Below are positions 40,336 through 51,654 of a DNA stretch of 64,000 bases, in pieces. Positions within the stretch are counted from its first letter, which is position 1. Each line of letters starts with the position of its first letter. The position numbers were made by a program, and so were the translations under genes. Source of the stretch: Cacajao melanocephalus (lineage: Eukaryota > Chordata > Mammalia > Primates > Pitheciidae); the NCBI GenBank assembly GCA_963573385.1, contig CAUYLG010071244.1:62001-126000 (forward strand), read 5' to 3'. The notes beneath the pieces were generated by a model that saw only the letters and a program-made list of their open reading frames with translations, ran no database searches and was not told the origin of the DNA.

Positions 40336-43159
40336 GTCTCATTTCCCACCCTCCAAGTAGTTTCCTTTTTGAAACTGGAAAAATGGTATTCAAACCAATC
40401 CCAGTTAACATGATGGTGGGGAGTTTTCTGCTTCTTTTATGGCTGATAGCTCTTTCTCCATTGGAATAAAGACAGATGCCCTACTCACCTTTATCCTTGA
40501 GCAGGAGTGGTAGAAGACGGGGTTGCCGAGCACACCCACACAAAACCAAACAAAAACTTACTTCATCAGCAACCTTGACAGAAGTGGGGATTTACGTGGG
40601 TAGTGCCAGGACAATTTAGACTAATCTCTGTTTTCCTTTGTTGGGGGTCTCTCCTCCCTGTATTTGGACACTCTGTTTGGACTGAACTATCTGTGTAGAA
40701 CCCAAAGCCTCACTAAGAAGCAGAGGGATCTTGCTCTTTAACAAGCTACTTGGAGAAATTTAGATATATTTTCAGAAGGCATCTAAATGTAACCATTTCT
40801 CTCTTGACCTTGGTTTTTGAGGATGTCCAGCTGAGTCTGAATTTGGCCAATAGAGGTGGGGTGGGGGAGCCTCTGATGGGCAAAAAAACCTTTCTGTTCT
40901 CTGCCTTCAATAAAAATACAGCAGTGGCTGAAACAGAAGGGAGGTTCATGATGGTTCCAGTTGCCTCTTGCGCACTGTTTGGTCAGCCCAGGCCAGGATA
41001 AGGGGTTGTGGTGATAAGCTTGGGCCCCACAGAGGGCAGGGAACTTGGTTGGAAATTGGTAACAGAGGAGAAAGGGGAGCGTTTTAGCCGGCAGAACAGC
41101 CCACTCTTCCTCACTGGCCCCAGCCTCCCGGGTGCTGGTGAGGGGAGGGTGGAGAGGGAGGAGAGTTTGCTTAAGGTGCTTTTAAGGGATCTTGTGGAAG
41201 GGCAAATGCGGAGTTATTTGTAGGGGGAGGTGGTAGTTTGTTTGGAGAAGCATAGGCCCTAGCTAGAATTGCTGGAATGTCTGGAGGGCATTAAGCATCT
41301 TAGAAATGGGTATGACACAGTTTCAAGAGAAATCTTGGAGAGGATTTGTAGCCATGGAGGGGAATGGCTGGAAAGCCTATAGCTTTTCCTGGCTGGATGG
41401 GGTAACCATTTAGGAAATGCCTTTAGCAGCACACCAGGAGGTAGGTCTATCTGTGAGACTATTTGAGAGGGGTTCTCTTTTTTGTTTGTTTGGTTTTGGG
41501 TTTTTTTTTTTTTTTTTTTTTGCAACTCTACTGCAGAGACAGTAGACCCCAAGACTCTGCTCCCCGAGTGCTTCAGTGCTTCATTCTAAGCTGCAGGAGC
41601 ACCTGGGAGGGGTAGGAGGAAACCAAATAGGGAGTGGACACCATCTCTGTCTCTTTCCTTCCCTCCTCATCATTGGCTGGTGTGTTCCCTGTTCTGGAAG
41701 GGTGAAAATTTGACATTGTGGAAGCATCTAGAAAGTCTTTCACTTAGGTAAGGGCCTTGACGCCCCATGGCAACTGACAGAAGGAAAAAGCTATGCCAAG
41801 CCCAGCAGTGTGAATGTCCGGGGAAATCAGATGGTTTCCTTCAGCCTCATATTATCATCCTGGTAGGGAAACACCCGGCTCCCAGGCTTTATCTTACTCC
41901 AAACTGCCCCCCACTCCGCAGTCATGTTGCCAACATCAATTGAAGCAATTATTCAGATATTCTCCAATCATTGGGGGAAGCACCAAATTAAACCCACTGG
42001 CCATAGATAGGCTTGCATCTAACCAAGAACAGCTTTCAGGCTTGGCTTTGTCCTGGGCTGTGCAGACAGGCAGATAAAACAATCTGATAGGGACTGATGA
42101 CAAAACTGGTCATCCCCTGGAGCACATCCCTGGTGGCCTAGTGTTCAAGGATCCTTGGTTATAGGAGCTGGCCCATGTTCATCTGGCTGACAGGCTCCAG
42201 GTATTTGAGTCATAGTTTTTTTTTTAGTAAGGCGGTGGAGAGTAGATTGGGTACAAGGGTGGGGTGCCTTGGGACGAGGAATTCGAATTGCTCCCTGGCA
42301 GAGCTCAGGTAGGGGCCCACAGCTCTTAAGGTTGAGACCAGGCATTACTGGGCCCTGATTCCCAGTGCAGAGAGGCCGAGACAGGAATGTCGCGCTGTGT
42401 CAGATAAGGAGCCTTGCTGGAGGGCGATCCTCCTTCCATAACCCCAGCTCTCCAGACAGCTGGAGCAGGACCATGGGCTAGAGGTCGGAGTCTCACCGTG
42501 TTGGAGAAGGGCAAGAAATCGCTAGCAAGTGCCTCCACGGCTGGATGAAAATCTGTGGGTCTTGCCCCGACTGATGCCAGCTGGAATCCTCACCCCAGCC
42601 TCCCTCACCTGTAACTTTGGTTCTGCGAACACATTCAAGAAATACTCCAGTTTCTGCAAGGCAGAAAAGGAGGCTCAGCCCCGCTCAACCCCCACATCTC
42701 CCTGTAGGAATCCCAAACTTCCAGACTCTTTCCCTCATTGTTTTGAGTTGAAAACCAGCGAGAGAGGTTCCTGCCCATTCTAAAAGATTAGGCTCACAGT
42801 CTGCTAAGCATCGGTACCCGAGAAACACAAAGAATATTCTGATGGGAGGAGGCAGGTGGGAGTAGAGTCTGCAGTCATCTGGCTCTTTCTGAGGGGCTTT
42901 CACCTGACCTGTTTTCCATCTTTGCACCCTCGTGTTGGTGTAGCGTACCTAGGGCCAAAATGGAAAATGTAGAACCTACAAAATGAATGAGGTTGGAGAT
43001 CAAAACCACAAATGGCAATAGATTGGAGGTGGCAGGCGGATCTTGGGAGTGTGTGAGGCAGCATGAGGCTAAGAATCAGCACAGAGACGTAGTAGTCCCC
43101 CCATCCCCATTCTCCGGGGGGGAGGGGCGCCCCAATTGCGCTCCCCGGCCGTCCCAGGA

Positions 43160-43262
43160 AGGGGGAGGGGCGGGGCCGGCGGGGAACGAGGCGGTGACGT
43201 CAGATGCGGTAGAGCCAATCAGAGGATGGCCTGGGGAGGGAGTGTGAAAGGATGAATGAAAA
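43160..43262 (+). promoter_or_regulatory. MIR9-1HG: Candidate core promoter of pri-miR-9-1
   Basis: In order: a GC box ggggcggggc (43167-43176), a perfect palindromic CRE tgacgtca (43195-43202) and a CCAAT box in gagccaatcag (43215-43219), with no TATA box. This CRE-CCAAT-CpG layout predicts initiation about 40-80 bp downstream on the + strand. A full CRE suggests response to CREB/ATF factors. Confidence 0.65.
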
Positions 43263-43496
43263 GTCCGGAGCCGGAGCGCGCCGGGGCCAGAGCCGCGGTA
43301 GAGGCAGAGGAGGGAGCGGGGAGGTGAGACTCGCTCCACCCTGCTCGCCTAGGCTCGGCGGAGTCTAAGAGCTGGGCGGGCTTCTCCGTCCGGCGCCCGC
43401 TGAACCCCGGCGTCTGGGACTTGGGGCCCTGGCGCTCCAGGGGCACTGGCCGGGAGGACCGCGAGGGAGAGCACGGATGGGCACCCTGGTCTCGAT
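43262..43496 (+). other. MIR9-1HG: Candidate first exon of MIR9-1 host transcript
   Basis: Downstream of the promoter are two possible splice donors. One is GAG|gtgaga ending the exon at 43323. The other, stronger, is GAT|gtaagtgg ending it at 43496. A short frame starting at 43476 would cross the second donor (MGTLVSM). Start and end are inferred; transcript data would decide between them. Confidence 0.4.
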
Positions 43497-44575
43497 GTAA
43501 GTGGCCTGGCTAAGCGTGGGGCACGAGGTGGGCGAGCGCCTCGGAATCCGGCGTGCCGGCGCGTCCGCCACGATGGGCCGGCCGAGCCCCCACCCTCTTC
43601 GGGGTTGCGGTTTCCCGTTCCCGATCGCACCCCCTACCCACCCCTAGGGCACCTCTCTCCTCGAACCCCCGGCCATTTTCACAACCCTGGGTGATCTCTG
43701 GTCCTCTTCGCACAAAGCCGTTTCTCCGGGGCTCTGCGGGGCCTGGAACTCTGCTCACCTGCCCGGCCGCCCTCTGCTTTCCTCCCCTCCGCCCCTCTCG
43801 TGGGTGCTCTCCCGGATCTCTTCCCGGGTGTGGTCTCTGCCCTTTCCTTCTCTCCTCCAGGGACTCGCTTGGGAGTCTCTGGGCCGCCCCCACCCGCCCC
43901 CCACAGGCTACCCTCTCTCTCTGGGTCGCAGGGATTTCCCTGTTTCCTGTTAGGACATCTCTAGGGTTTTCACCTCCAGGGTTTGGCTGCCCGTTTCCCC
44001 TTTTAGTTGGCCGCTTGGATCCAGTTCTTTCCCCCGCCTGGGCTCCGCTTCGCTTCCACCGCCCTTGTGAGTTGGCGACGTGGTCGGGCCGGCCCGGCCG
44101 CTCCCCATTTCCACCCCGCGCAGAGCTCGGGCTCGGGCTCTGCGGAAGGCCAGGGCTCCGGCTGTCGGATGCGCCCTCGGTCTTCCAGAGGAGGGCAGCG
44201 GAGACCCGGCGAGGCTGGGGAGGCCTCTGCCTCGGTCCCTGCGGCCTTCCCCGGGTGGCACGAAAAGCCACGCGTCCCTTCCACGGGCACTAGCGGAACT
44301 CCTGCTCCTGGCCTGAATCGGAGAGCGGGAAATTGGGGTACTAGAAGCTTTTTAGGTCTGGGTCGGGGTCAACTCCTGGACTTCGACGCCACCGGTCATC
44401 GCGTCCTTTCCACGCCTTTTTCGGTCTCTGTCGTGTCTGCGTCCCCGTGTCTGAGGTTTTTGTTGTTGTTTTGTCTTGGACTTCATTTCTTTCTTCACCC
44501 TCCCCCCCAACTCCACCCGTGTCCCTTCTCTCCAACTCCCACTGGCGGGCGACTGGGAGGCTGCGGAGGTTCTGG

Positions 44576-44601
44576 CAGCAGCGGCGGCGGCGGCGGCCGG
44601 G
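44576..44601 (+). repeat. (GCG)n trinucleotide repeat
   Basis: gcagcag followed by about six CGG/GCG units, ending 38 bp before the hairpin. Such repeats are often length-variable. Confidence 0.85.
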
Positions 44602-44638
44602 AGGCTGCGTGGAAGAGGCGGCGACGGCAGCCAGGAGG

Positions 44639-44727
44639 CGGGGTTGGTTGTTATCTTTGGTTATCTAGCTGTATGAGTGGTGTGGAGTCTTCATAAAGCT
44701 AGATAACCGAAAGTAAAAATAACCCCA
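44639..44727 (+). ncRNA. MIR9-1: microRNA precursor miR-9-1
   Basis: The 89-nt stem-loop carries the 5' arm product miR-9-5p at 44654-44676 (seed ctttggt) and the 3' arm product miR-9-3p at 44693-44714 (begins ataaagct), separated by a terminal loop containing gtggtgtggagtc. The basal stem pairs ggggttgg...ttgtta with the taaaaataacccc side. It matches the human MIR9-1 precursor as I know it; the loop distinguishes it from MIR9-2 and MIR9-3. miR-9 is a nervous-system microRNA that represses targets such as REST, TLX, HES1 and FOXG1 to control neural progenitor proliferation and differentiation. The gene lies at the 3' edge of a CpG island and on the same strand as the host transcript. A possible donor CAG|gtagga at 44892 raises the option that the hairpin is in an exon of some isoforms. 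Confidence 0.99.
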
Positions 44728-44984
44728 TACACTGCGCAGAGGGGCCTGGGGAAAGCCGGTCTCACGGGCGGGAGGGGGAGGCTTGAGCGAGGGGCTAGAG
44801 CCGCGAGGACTGACCAGCACAGGAGGATACAAGAGGAGGAGACCTCACTGGTTCGGGCGACGTTTCACCTCCCACTTCCCCGGTCGGCACAGGTAGGAGT
44901 CACAGTCCCGTTTCACTTTAGCCAGGTGCCATTATTTTTCCCCCAGCAGAGTTGGGGGCGGGGAGCAAGAAAGCCTCCTTGTGG

Positions 44985-44999
44985 TTCCCTCTGGTGGTC
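44985..44999 (-). promoter_or_regulatory. Candidate CTCF site
   Basis: ttccctctggtggtc is the reverse complement of a CCACCAGAGGG-type CTCF core. It lies about 260 bp downstream of the hairpin. Confidence 0.4.
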
Positions 45000-45294
45000 C
45001 CCACTCAGGATGGGGCCTTTTCTGGCCGTCTGGGTCACTGTTTGGGAAGCTGATCCAAGGGAGAAGTGCGTGGAAATCTAGCTTCAGGGTTATTCAGGCT
45101 CCTGGCCCAGGCCTCTCCTTCAGTTTCCCACAGGCTGTCCACAGCTATGGCTGGGTGAGGGAGTTTGGAGGAAGTCACCTGAGAACACTGGTCTTTGCTT
45201 CAGTCGGCTCCTTGAAGCCAAGTAGGGCTATCCAACTGGGTTGGAAGATGAAGGTGTTGACCTGAAAATAGGTGGAGATAGAACTGAGGGTGCT

Positions 45295-45470
45295 CCTCTC
45301 CTGGATTCCATTTTTTTTTGGTTTCTCTCACTCTGTGAGGAGAGTTTTCCTTCTCTGGTTTTCTTCCTCTGGCAACCCTTTTCACTCAGTGTGAGAGCTA
45401 GCTGTTTCTCTCCTTCTTCTGTTTCTCTATTTAAATAAATCACTTTCTACCAAAAAAAAAAAAAAAAAAA
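45295..45470 (+). mobile_element. Short polyadenylated retroposed insert, source unknown
   Basis: A 176-bp insert is bounded by a 13-bp duplication: aactgagggtgct (45282-45294) and aactgaaggtgct (45471-45483). It ends with aataaa (45435-45440), then 11 nt, then a run of about 19 A. This is the signature of LINE-mediated copying of a polyadenylated RNA, truncated at the 5' end. The body is T/C-rich and matches no gene I recognise; an LTR-derived or host mRNA 3' UTR are possibilities. Confidence 0.75.
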
Positions 45471-46391
45471 AACTGAAGGTGCTGGGGGTGGGAGGGCTGC
45501 TCAAAAATGTAAATAGGGTGGTAGAAGAACCTTTTGACCAGTCTGGGTTCTGGGGCAGTGGCATGCAGAGCAACCTGGGTTCCCTTTCCGTTTGCCTTCC
45601 TCCTTCCAACTCAGGACCTGAGGCCAATCTTTTTAAAAGATTCTCTTGCTGCTTTGTCATTACTCACCCAGAGAGGCTGAGTTGGGACCTTTTAGGACAC
45701 CCAACCTTCCCACCCCATCTTCACTCTTGGAAATCATCTCCAAGAATAAATGGCCTCGAGAAGCTCTGAGGATCTCAAACACAAAGGAATTTGTAGCTTA
45801 GTATCTATGCTGCCCAGAGAAAGCAAAGAATTAGAGAGATTAATCAGGGCCTTTCCTAAAAGAATCCATTTATCTGGCTTGACCTAAATATTTTAAGAGA
45901 AACAGTGTTTAGGTGCAGTTGAAAGGCGTATAGTCTAGAGTCACTTTGTGGAATAGAAGTAAATGCTATTCCACATTTACTAGAAAATGCTGGAAGTAGC
46001 CCCCTCTGCATTTATTACAGCTTCCCATCATGTGCCGTCACCTGGCCTTCCAGGACATGGGGCAGGAAGGAGTAATAAGGGGGTGGAAGAACTGGACAAA
46101 ATGACCTTGACTGACTCCAGTTTCCTGTGCAAATTTAAAATTTCCTCCCAGGACCTGATTTTATAGCTAAAAGATAATGATTCAATTACATATTATGTGG
46201 GAGAAATATTGGAGAATCCAAACTCAAAAAAATTATGCTTCAGGGAGCCTGGAATACATATGTCTTCTTCCTTTAGAGAATTAGAGGAAGGAGAGATTAG
46301 TAGCCTCTTACTTTCTCAGCCATTTGGAATTTGGGTCTTCTGGGGGAGGGGCAGGTGGAGACTGGATTAGGGAGAAAGGGAGCAGGTCTTA

Positions 46392-46473
46392 GGCGAGGAC
46401 TAATAATTCTTAACACTACTTCCTGGGCACTGGGCGAGGACTAATAATTCTTAACACTACTTCCTGGGCACTG
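46392..46473. repeat. Perfect 41-bp tandem duplication
   Basis: Units 46392-46432 and 46433-46473 are identical (ggcgaggactaataa... cactg). Identity over both copies suggests a recent event. Confidence 0.95.
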
Positions 46474-46479
46474 GACATG

Positions 46480-46900
<421 letters not shown>

Positions 46901-46919
46901 CCAACTCAGTGCTTTTTCT

Positions 46920-48447
46920 ACTGAACTTGCTTGTGGGAACAGCTGGAGAGAGAGTGAAGCAGGAAGGATAAGATGGGGTTGAGCTGAGAAGGGAGGGCAT
47001 GGGGCACAGGGAAGGGAAGGCACACCAAGAGAAAAGCCCTGCCTGTGAGCCAGGGCTGGGGGCTGGGATGAGAGAAGCAGCACCAAGAAAGATAGGATTC
47101 CTTTTTTAAAAGAACAAAACAAAACAAAAACCTTTCATGTAGCTTGCTGGAAATGTGTATTTGGGATCCACTGAGGCTCATTCACATGAGACTTAGAAGC
47201 TGTATCAGTAACCACAATGGGTTTACATTATTGTTGTTGTCTTTGATTAGCGCATTTGACCTACCTCAGGATATCCAAAAGAGAACAGAGGGAACTGGGG
47301 GGGCTGAGAATTGACACCCTACAAAACCAGCACCTCAGTGGAAAGGGGGAATAGAGCCCAGGAGGGATGTGGGGGTGAGGGTTTGTGTCTGGCTTATGTG
47401 AGCATATGGTGTGTGCATGTGGCTGTGTGGGTGGGGTTGTCAGGAGAGTGATGGGTGACTGTTTGTGAGCTGTTTGTGTCTGCTTATGAGGGTGAGAAAC
47501 TGAGTGGTGTGTGACCTGGTGTGAGGTTGGATGTATGTCCCTCTATGGTGGGTGGGAAGCTCAGTCGTGACATTAGGGACACCTGGCTATGTATAGGTAT
47601 AAATCCACTCTAGGAACAGACACTCCTGGATATGGAAGGAGGTTACCAAATGCAGACATCACAGTGACACTGCTGAGTTCTCCCCACCCCCTCTGTGCCA
47701 GGTCGAATCTCCTCCAATTGAACCCCACAGGAGAACTGTGGGACTGAGGTGCAGGGAGGCTGTGTTAAAAGGGGCTCAGAAAGGCCTCCCCAGTTACCAG
47801 TTAGGAAATTTCCTCTCTTGTATAATCACACCTCTGCCTGTATCTAAGAATTTTCAGTTCTATGCTTCAGATATTGTTACATCTACTATTTTTACTGGAA
47901 ACCAAATTCTAAGCTGGTTTCTTTACTCATTTCTCTCCTCGGCCCCTGATTTTAATACCCTTCTTTTGAATTCTAGGTCCAGGAGGCCAAAGGCAATTTT
48001 CTCCCAAATATTTGACCCAAGTTTTGCATTACCAGCCACACCCTCACTCTGGGACAAATTCTCCTCCCACCCAATTCCAGGCACGGAAAGGGTTTTGTTG
48101 ATAAGTACTTACAGTCATAGGAAGCATCCTAGTCAGGAAGCCGTGGGAGAGACAGAAACAGAAAGAGCAAATCTGACCAAACCAAGGCCCAAGGTTTGGG
48201 TGTCTCCATTTATCAGCGACACAAATCTCCCAGCCTCAATTCAGATATGTGTATAATGAAGATAAGAAACCATTAGGGTTATTGTGTACAGAAAATGAAG
48301 AATTTTATATAAAAGATCATATACTATGTTATGACAATCATGGTTAAAGGGTAATTCTTAGATTGCAGAAAGGTTAAAAAGGCTGCAGGTTGGAAAGACT
48401 GAGAGCATATCATTGGTTTCAGAATGTAAAAAGGGCATCTCTCTGGT
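46920..48447 (+). other. MIR9-1HG: Host-gene intron, nothing recognised
   Basis: No repeat or exon was identified with confidence; GT-rich stretch at 47360-47530. Confidence 0.4.
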
Positions 48448-48539
48448 ATGTTCCGGGCTGATGATCTTACCATATTTAACTTGAGGAATTTCCTCCTTTT
48501 CCAGCTTTGGGAGTCAAGGAGGGACTCCTGGGGACCTAG
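48448..48539 (+). other. MIR9-1HG: Host-gene exon with CROC-4 N-terminal frame
   Basis: An ATG at 48448 opens a 23-codon frame (begins MFRADDLTIFNLRN, ends FQLWES) that closely resembles the start of human CROC-4. The human junction would fall after 48518, but there the sequence is AAG|gaggga with no GT. The next consensus donor is CTAG|gtaggg after 48539. It adds 21 nt, which keeps the frame into the next exon. The 5' boundary of the exon is not resolved; the exon must begin upstream of the ATG. Frame similarity was judged against memory of the human protein, so residue-level differences need checking. Confidence 0.55.
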
Positions 48540-49904
48540 GTAGGGAGTGTCTGAAGCCTTGGGAGAGAAGGCACAGTCCTTGGGAAGCCTGATAAAGGGA
48601 AGAGGCTGGAGTCCACGTGGCAGAATGGCCATTGTTTTCTTTCTCCTTAAAGGCATTAAGACTTATTGGTAAGAGCACTTAGGATTGGTAAACTGGCTCA
48701 CCTAGGTAAATACAGCATGTGTAAATGATAATTTCAAGCTTATGCCATTAAGCTCCTGGATTCTACGTAACTAAAAACACAGTTTATTAAATAAAAGGAC
48801 AAGTTAGGTAGTGGCTATAATTAACAAATCCTATAGAGACCTGCCTGCCAAAATGCAGACTTGTCTTCATAATTGAGTGACTTTAAGAAGGGATGTCTCC
48901 TCTCCCTTTGCCTCACAAACCAGCATCTCTCCAGTCCCCAGTGCAACTCCTAAGGTTGGCAACCCACCTGAGATGCATGGGCCCCTGTGTCTTTTGAAAG
49001 TCCTTCTTCAAGTCTGCACGTTCAAGGTTTGAAAATTGGAGTCTGGTTATTTATTTTTTCACCTTCCTTCACTTCAATGTTCTGGGAACGGATTGACCTT
49101 CTCACCTCCCTTCCTTTGTTATTGGGACCTGAGAGATCTGGGGTGGGGGGGGTATATAACACTGCCTCATCCAGAGACAGGGTGTGCCAACTTCCCTAGG
49201 AGATCATGAGTTTAGGTTAATGCTTTAAAATCACTGGAGGGAAGGAGCAGACAAATGATAAAAACATTCTTGGGGCTTTGAGGAGAATGAGGAGCGGAGT
49301 TATGGAAGGAAGAGTGGGCAGGTGCATATTTAGATAGGAGAGACAAGGGAAAAGGGGGAACCCCCTCCTTGCCACCCAGGCTCTCCCAGGGCCGAAGTGA
49401 CACCCCCTCCTCCTTCTGCCCTAATCCCCCCATTAAGGCAGCTCTGAGTTTGTTATGACAGCGGCTGAAGGCTGCTGAATTGCTGTTTGCTGTGTCTGCT
49501 AATTGGACTGAAGGGTTGGAGTCTGGACACTGAAAGGGACCATTGTTGCTGTTTACCTTCCACAGCCGCCTCCCTGGGGACCTTCTGGGTAAAGGGGAGC
49601 AGCAGCACCCCCTTAGGGTCATTGCACCCATTCCCTGCACAAGAGACAGTAGTGGGGAGACAGTTCATCTCATTGCCTTGGGGTGGTTTGAGCTTCTACA
49701 GCACAGAGGAGACAAGTCAACACCTGAGCCAGTCTCATCTCCGGGCCAGGCCTTGGGGCCATCCAGGAGCTCCCAGGAGAGAGGAGTTACATGCTTGTCT
49801 TTCTCCTCCCTATTCGTTCTCTTCTTCTTTAGGAGTCTTTGCTCTGCCTCTTCCTCCAGCTAATCAGGCTTCACCCTTGCACCTTTTCTGACCCGCTTTC
49901 TTCT

Positions 49905-50078
49905 AGGTTGGTGATTCTCAGCTTGGTTATGCACTGAATCACCTGGGGAACTTTTTTAAAAAATGTTGATGTTTGGGCCCAGCCCCAGACCAATGAAATC
50001 AGAGTATGTGGAAATGATGCCTAGGCATCATTATTATTTAATGTGCACCTGGGGTTATGAACCACTGATACAGGCTCA
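49905..50078 (+). repeat. MER5A-type DNA transposon (hAT-Charlie MITE)
   Basis: 'ttggtgattctcagcttgg', 'gaatcacctggggaac', 'gggcccagccccagacc' and the closing 'gttatgaaccactgatac' match a MER5A/B element end to end, with terminal inverted repeats. Confidence 0.75.
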
Positions 50079-50096
50079 CCTCTCCACTTGGGAATC

Positions 50097-50157
50097 ACAT
50101 ACACACACATGCATTCATGTACCCACATGCCTGTGTGTGTGTACACGTGCACACACA
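50097..50157. repeat. (CA)n-rich tract
   Basis: Interrupted CA/TG dinucleotide stretch. Confidence 0.85.
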
Positions 50158-50556
50158 AACATGCCCTGTTCTTTGCCCGCCTTTCCTCCCAAACTCCTGA
50201 TATCTATAATACTATCAAGCAGGTTGTATATCTTTTTAATTATTATTGCTAAATTCCTTGTAGGAGCCTTAGAATTTAGAATGGAATTTAAAGGTCTGTA
50301 CTTTATCTCATCTCAATCTGAGCTCTTCCCCAAGGGGACGGACTATGATTGAATTTCCCAGTGGATTTCCAAATGGGATCTAGAGGAAGACTGAGCTAAT
50401 CTGGGGCACTTATCAAAGATTCAATGACTTTTGTGCTTTTTCTTCCTCAAAGTAATATTGGTGATTTGGAGGTCTTCACAGAGGAGAAACTTTCTTCAGG
50501 CATCATCTTTCCCTTTTCTTACTGTTTCCAAATGTTTCTGCTTCTCTTCCCTTTAG

Positions 50557-50656
50557 CTTCTCACCTGGGGCGGGTGGGTGCTCCACCACCCTCCCGCCCT
50601 CCTTCCTCCGTGTGGATGACAGAGCCACATCCAGCACCACGGACAGCTCCTGGGCG
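50557..50656 (+). other. MIR9-1HG: Host-gene exon 2 (CROC-4-like)
   Basis: 100 nt between acceptor ctttag|C and donor GCG|gtgagtg. In the CROC-4 frame it reads 33 codons without a stop, including TLPPSFLRVDDRATSSTTDSS, which matches the human protein closely. The preceding C completes a codon split by the upstream intron. The exon also contains a near-consensus REST element (50630-50650), so conservation here could reflect DNA binding rather than protein. Confidence 0.75.
50630..50650 (+). promoter_or_regulatory. RE1/NRSE (REST binding) element
   Basis: The 21-bp site runs tccagcacc-ac-ggacagctcc. It matches the RE1 consensus TTCAGCACCACGGACAGCGCC at 19 of 21 positions with correct half-site spacing. 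REST represses neuronal genes in non-neuronal cells, and miR-9 genes are described REST targets. Confidence 0.75.
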
Positions 50657-50959
50657 GTGAGTGAGATGGCTGTGCGGACTCACTTCGAGATTGTTAGGAG
50701 GGACCCTCCTGTCTGTACAGTCAGCTATCAACGACTCTAAATTTTTGAATCTGTGGGAGTTGTTTGCAGTCAGCTGTGGAGTCTCAGGGAGAGGCAAAGG
50801 CTGAGGGAAGTTGGCATTCCTGTCTCGGTGCAATTGGGTTTGTCTTCATGTTGGGGAGTCTGAATGAGAAGGGCTGATACAGTAGTAAAAAGAATGAAGG
50901 TTATATTTCAATAATGATTTAACTTCGGTCATGTAAGATATGGAAGGTATAGATCACGT

Positions 50960-51095
50960 AGAGCTGAAATGAGCTTTAGGTATCATCAGCCCCATTTTCC
51001 TCATTTTACAGATCCCATGGGAGTAGAAGAGGTGTGATCAGGTTGCCCAGCTGGTTATCAGAAATGCTAAGATCCAGGCTCCTGGATTTCAGCCT
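50960..51095 (-). repeat. MIR-class fragment (-)
   Basis: 'ccccattttcctcattttac' and 'gttgcccagctggttatcag' in antisense MIR order. Confidence 0.55.
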
Positions 51096-51654
51096 GGCCC
51101 TTTCTATCTGTCCCTTACCTCCTTTAGGAGTCTCTCTGCCTGGGTTGGGTGAACCAGGTCTGGTTGGGGGAGTTTGCAGGTTGCCCCCATACAAAAAAGG
51201 ACAAGATGCATGACTGGGCATGTGAGGTATTCAAAAAGGCCAGGAAAAGGTGGAACAGCCTGCTACCTCTGTCTGAGGTGGTTTGGAGGGAAGGCCTCAG
51301 GGACAGGGAAGGCATACCTAAAGGTAGCTGGCAAGCCCATGGGAGAAAAGGCAAGGGGACAACCATCTGCCAGGGCACAGAGGCCAGTGGATGGCCACAA
51401 GGAGTCTCCAGAGGCCAGCGGGAGTCATGCAGACTGGAACTGGGCCTGGGAAAGGCCCTTCTGTGTGCCCAGGCCTGCTCCCCCAACACCGTGAGCCTAG
51501 AAACAAAGGGGCCATTCTCTCTAGGATTTGATGCTGCCATCTCCGGCTGGCAGTGCCAGGTGGTGGGGGCATCAGGGGGTGTCAATCCATTATCCCCCCC
51601 AAACTCCTAGGTCCTCTGGGGCTGTATGTTGGGGAGGTGGGTGTTCCATGCTAT

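Larger units (their letters stand above)
29801..43089. other. Alu-free domain upstream of MIR9-1
   Basis: No protein exon was recognised. It is marked by CA-rich patches (29930-30100), purine-rich tracts (34200-34900), (GT)n repeats, one L2-like fragment (about 40230-40335) and several AT-rich homeodomain-motif clusters (33160-33260, 34300-34355, 39440-39660, 41830-42010). Human host-gene isoforms may start in this interval, but no exon can be fixed from sequence alone. Confidence 0.45.
43100..44640. promoter_or_regulatory. MIR9-1HG: CpG island at MIR9-1 promoter
   Basis: Continuous CpG-rich DNA runs from the CRE/CCAAT promoter to the edge of the microRNA hairpin. The MIR9-1 CpG island is known to be methylated in several human tumours. 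Long open frames on both strands here are a by-product of base composition. Confidence 0.85.

Noticed and set aside
41498..41521. Long poly(T) run as a possible antisense retroposon end
   Set aside because: The sequence after it does not match Alu or any recognised repeat, and no clear target duplication was found.
43510..44293. Overlapping open frames of 246 (+) and 253 (-) codons
   Set aside because: They lie wholly in the CpG island, are open on both strands at once and show no domain; base composition explains them.
45295..45470. Assignment of the insert to an endogenous retrovirus LTR
   Set aside because: The T/C-rich body and AATAAA resemble LTR ends only loosely; the target duplication is retroposon-like (13 bp), so no family is claimed.
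51124..51610. Two 153-codon frames on opposite strands
   Set aside because: No recognisable protein and no splice or promoter context supporting a separate gene inside the host intron.
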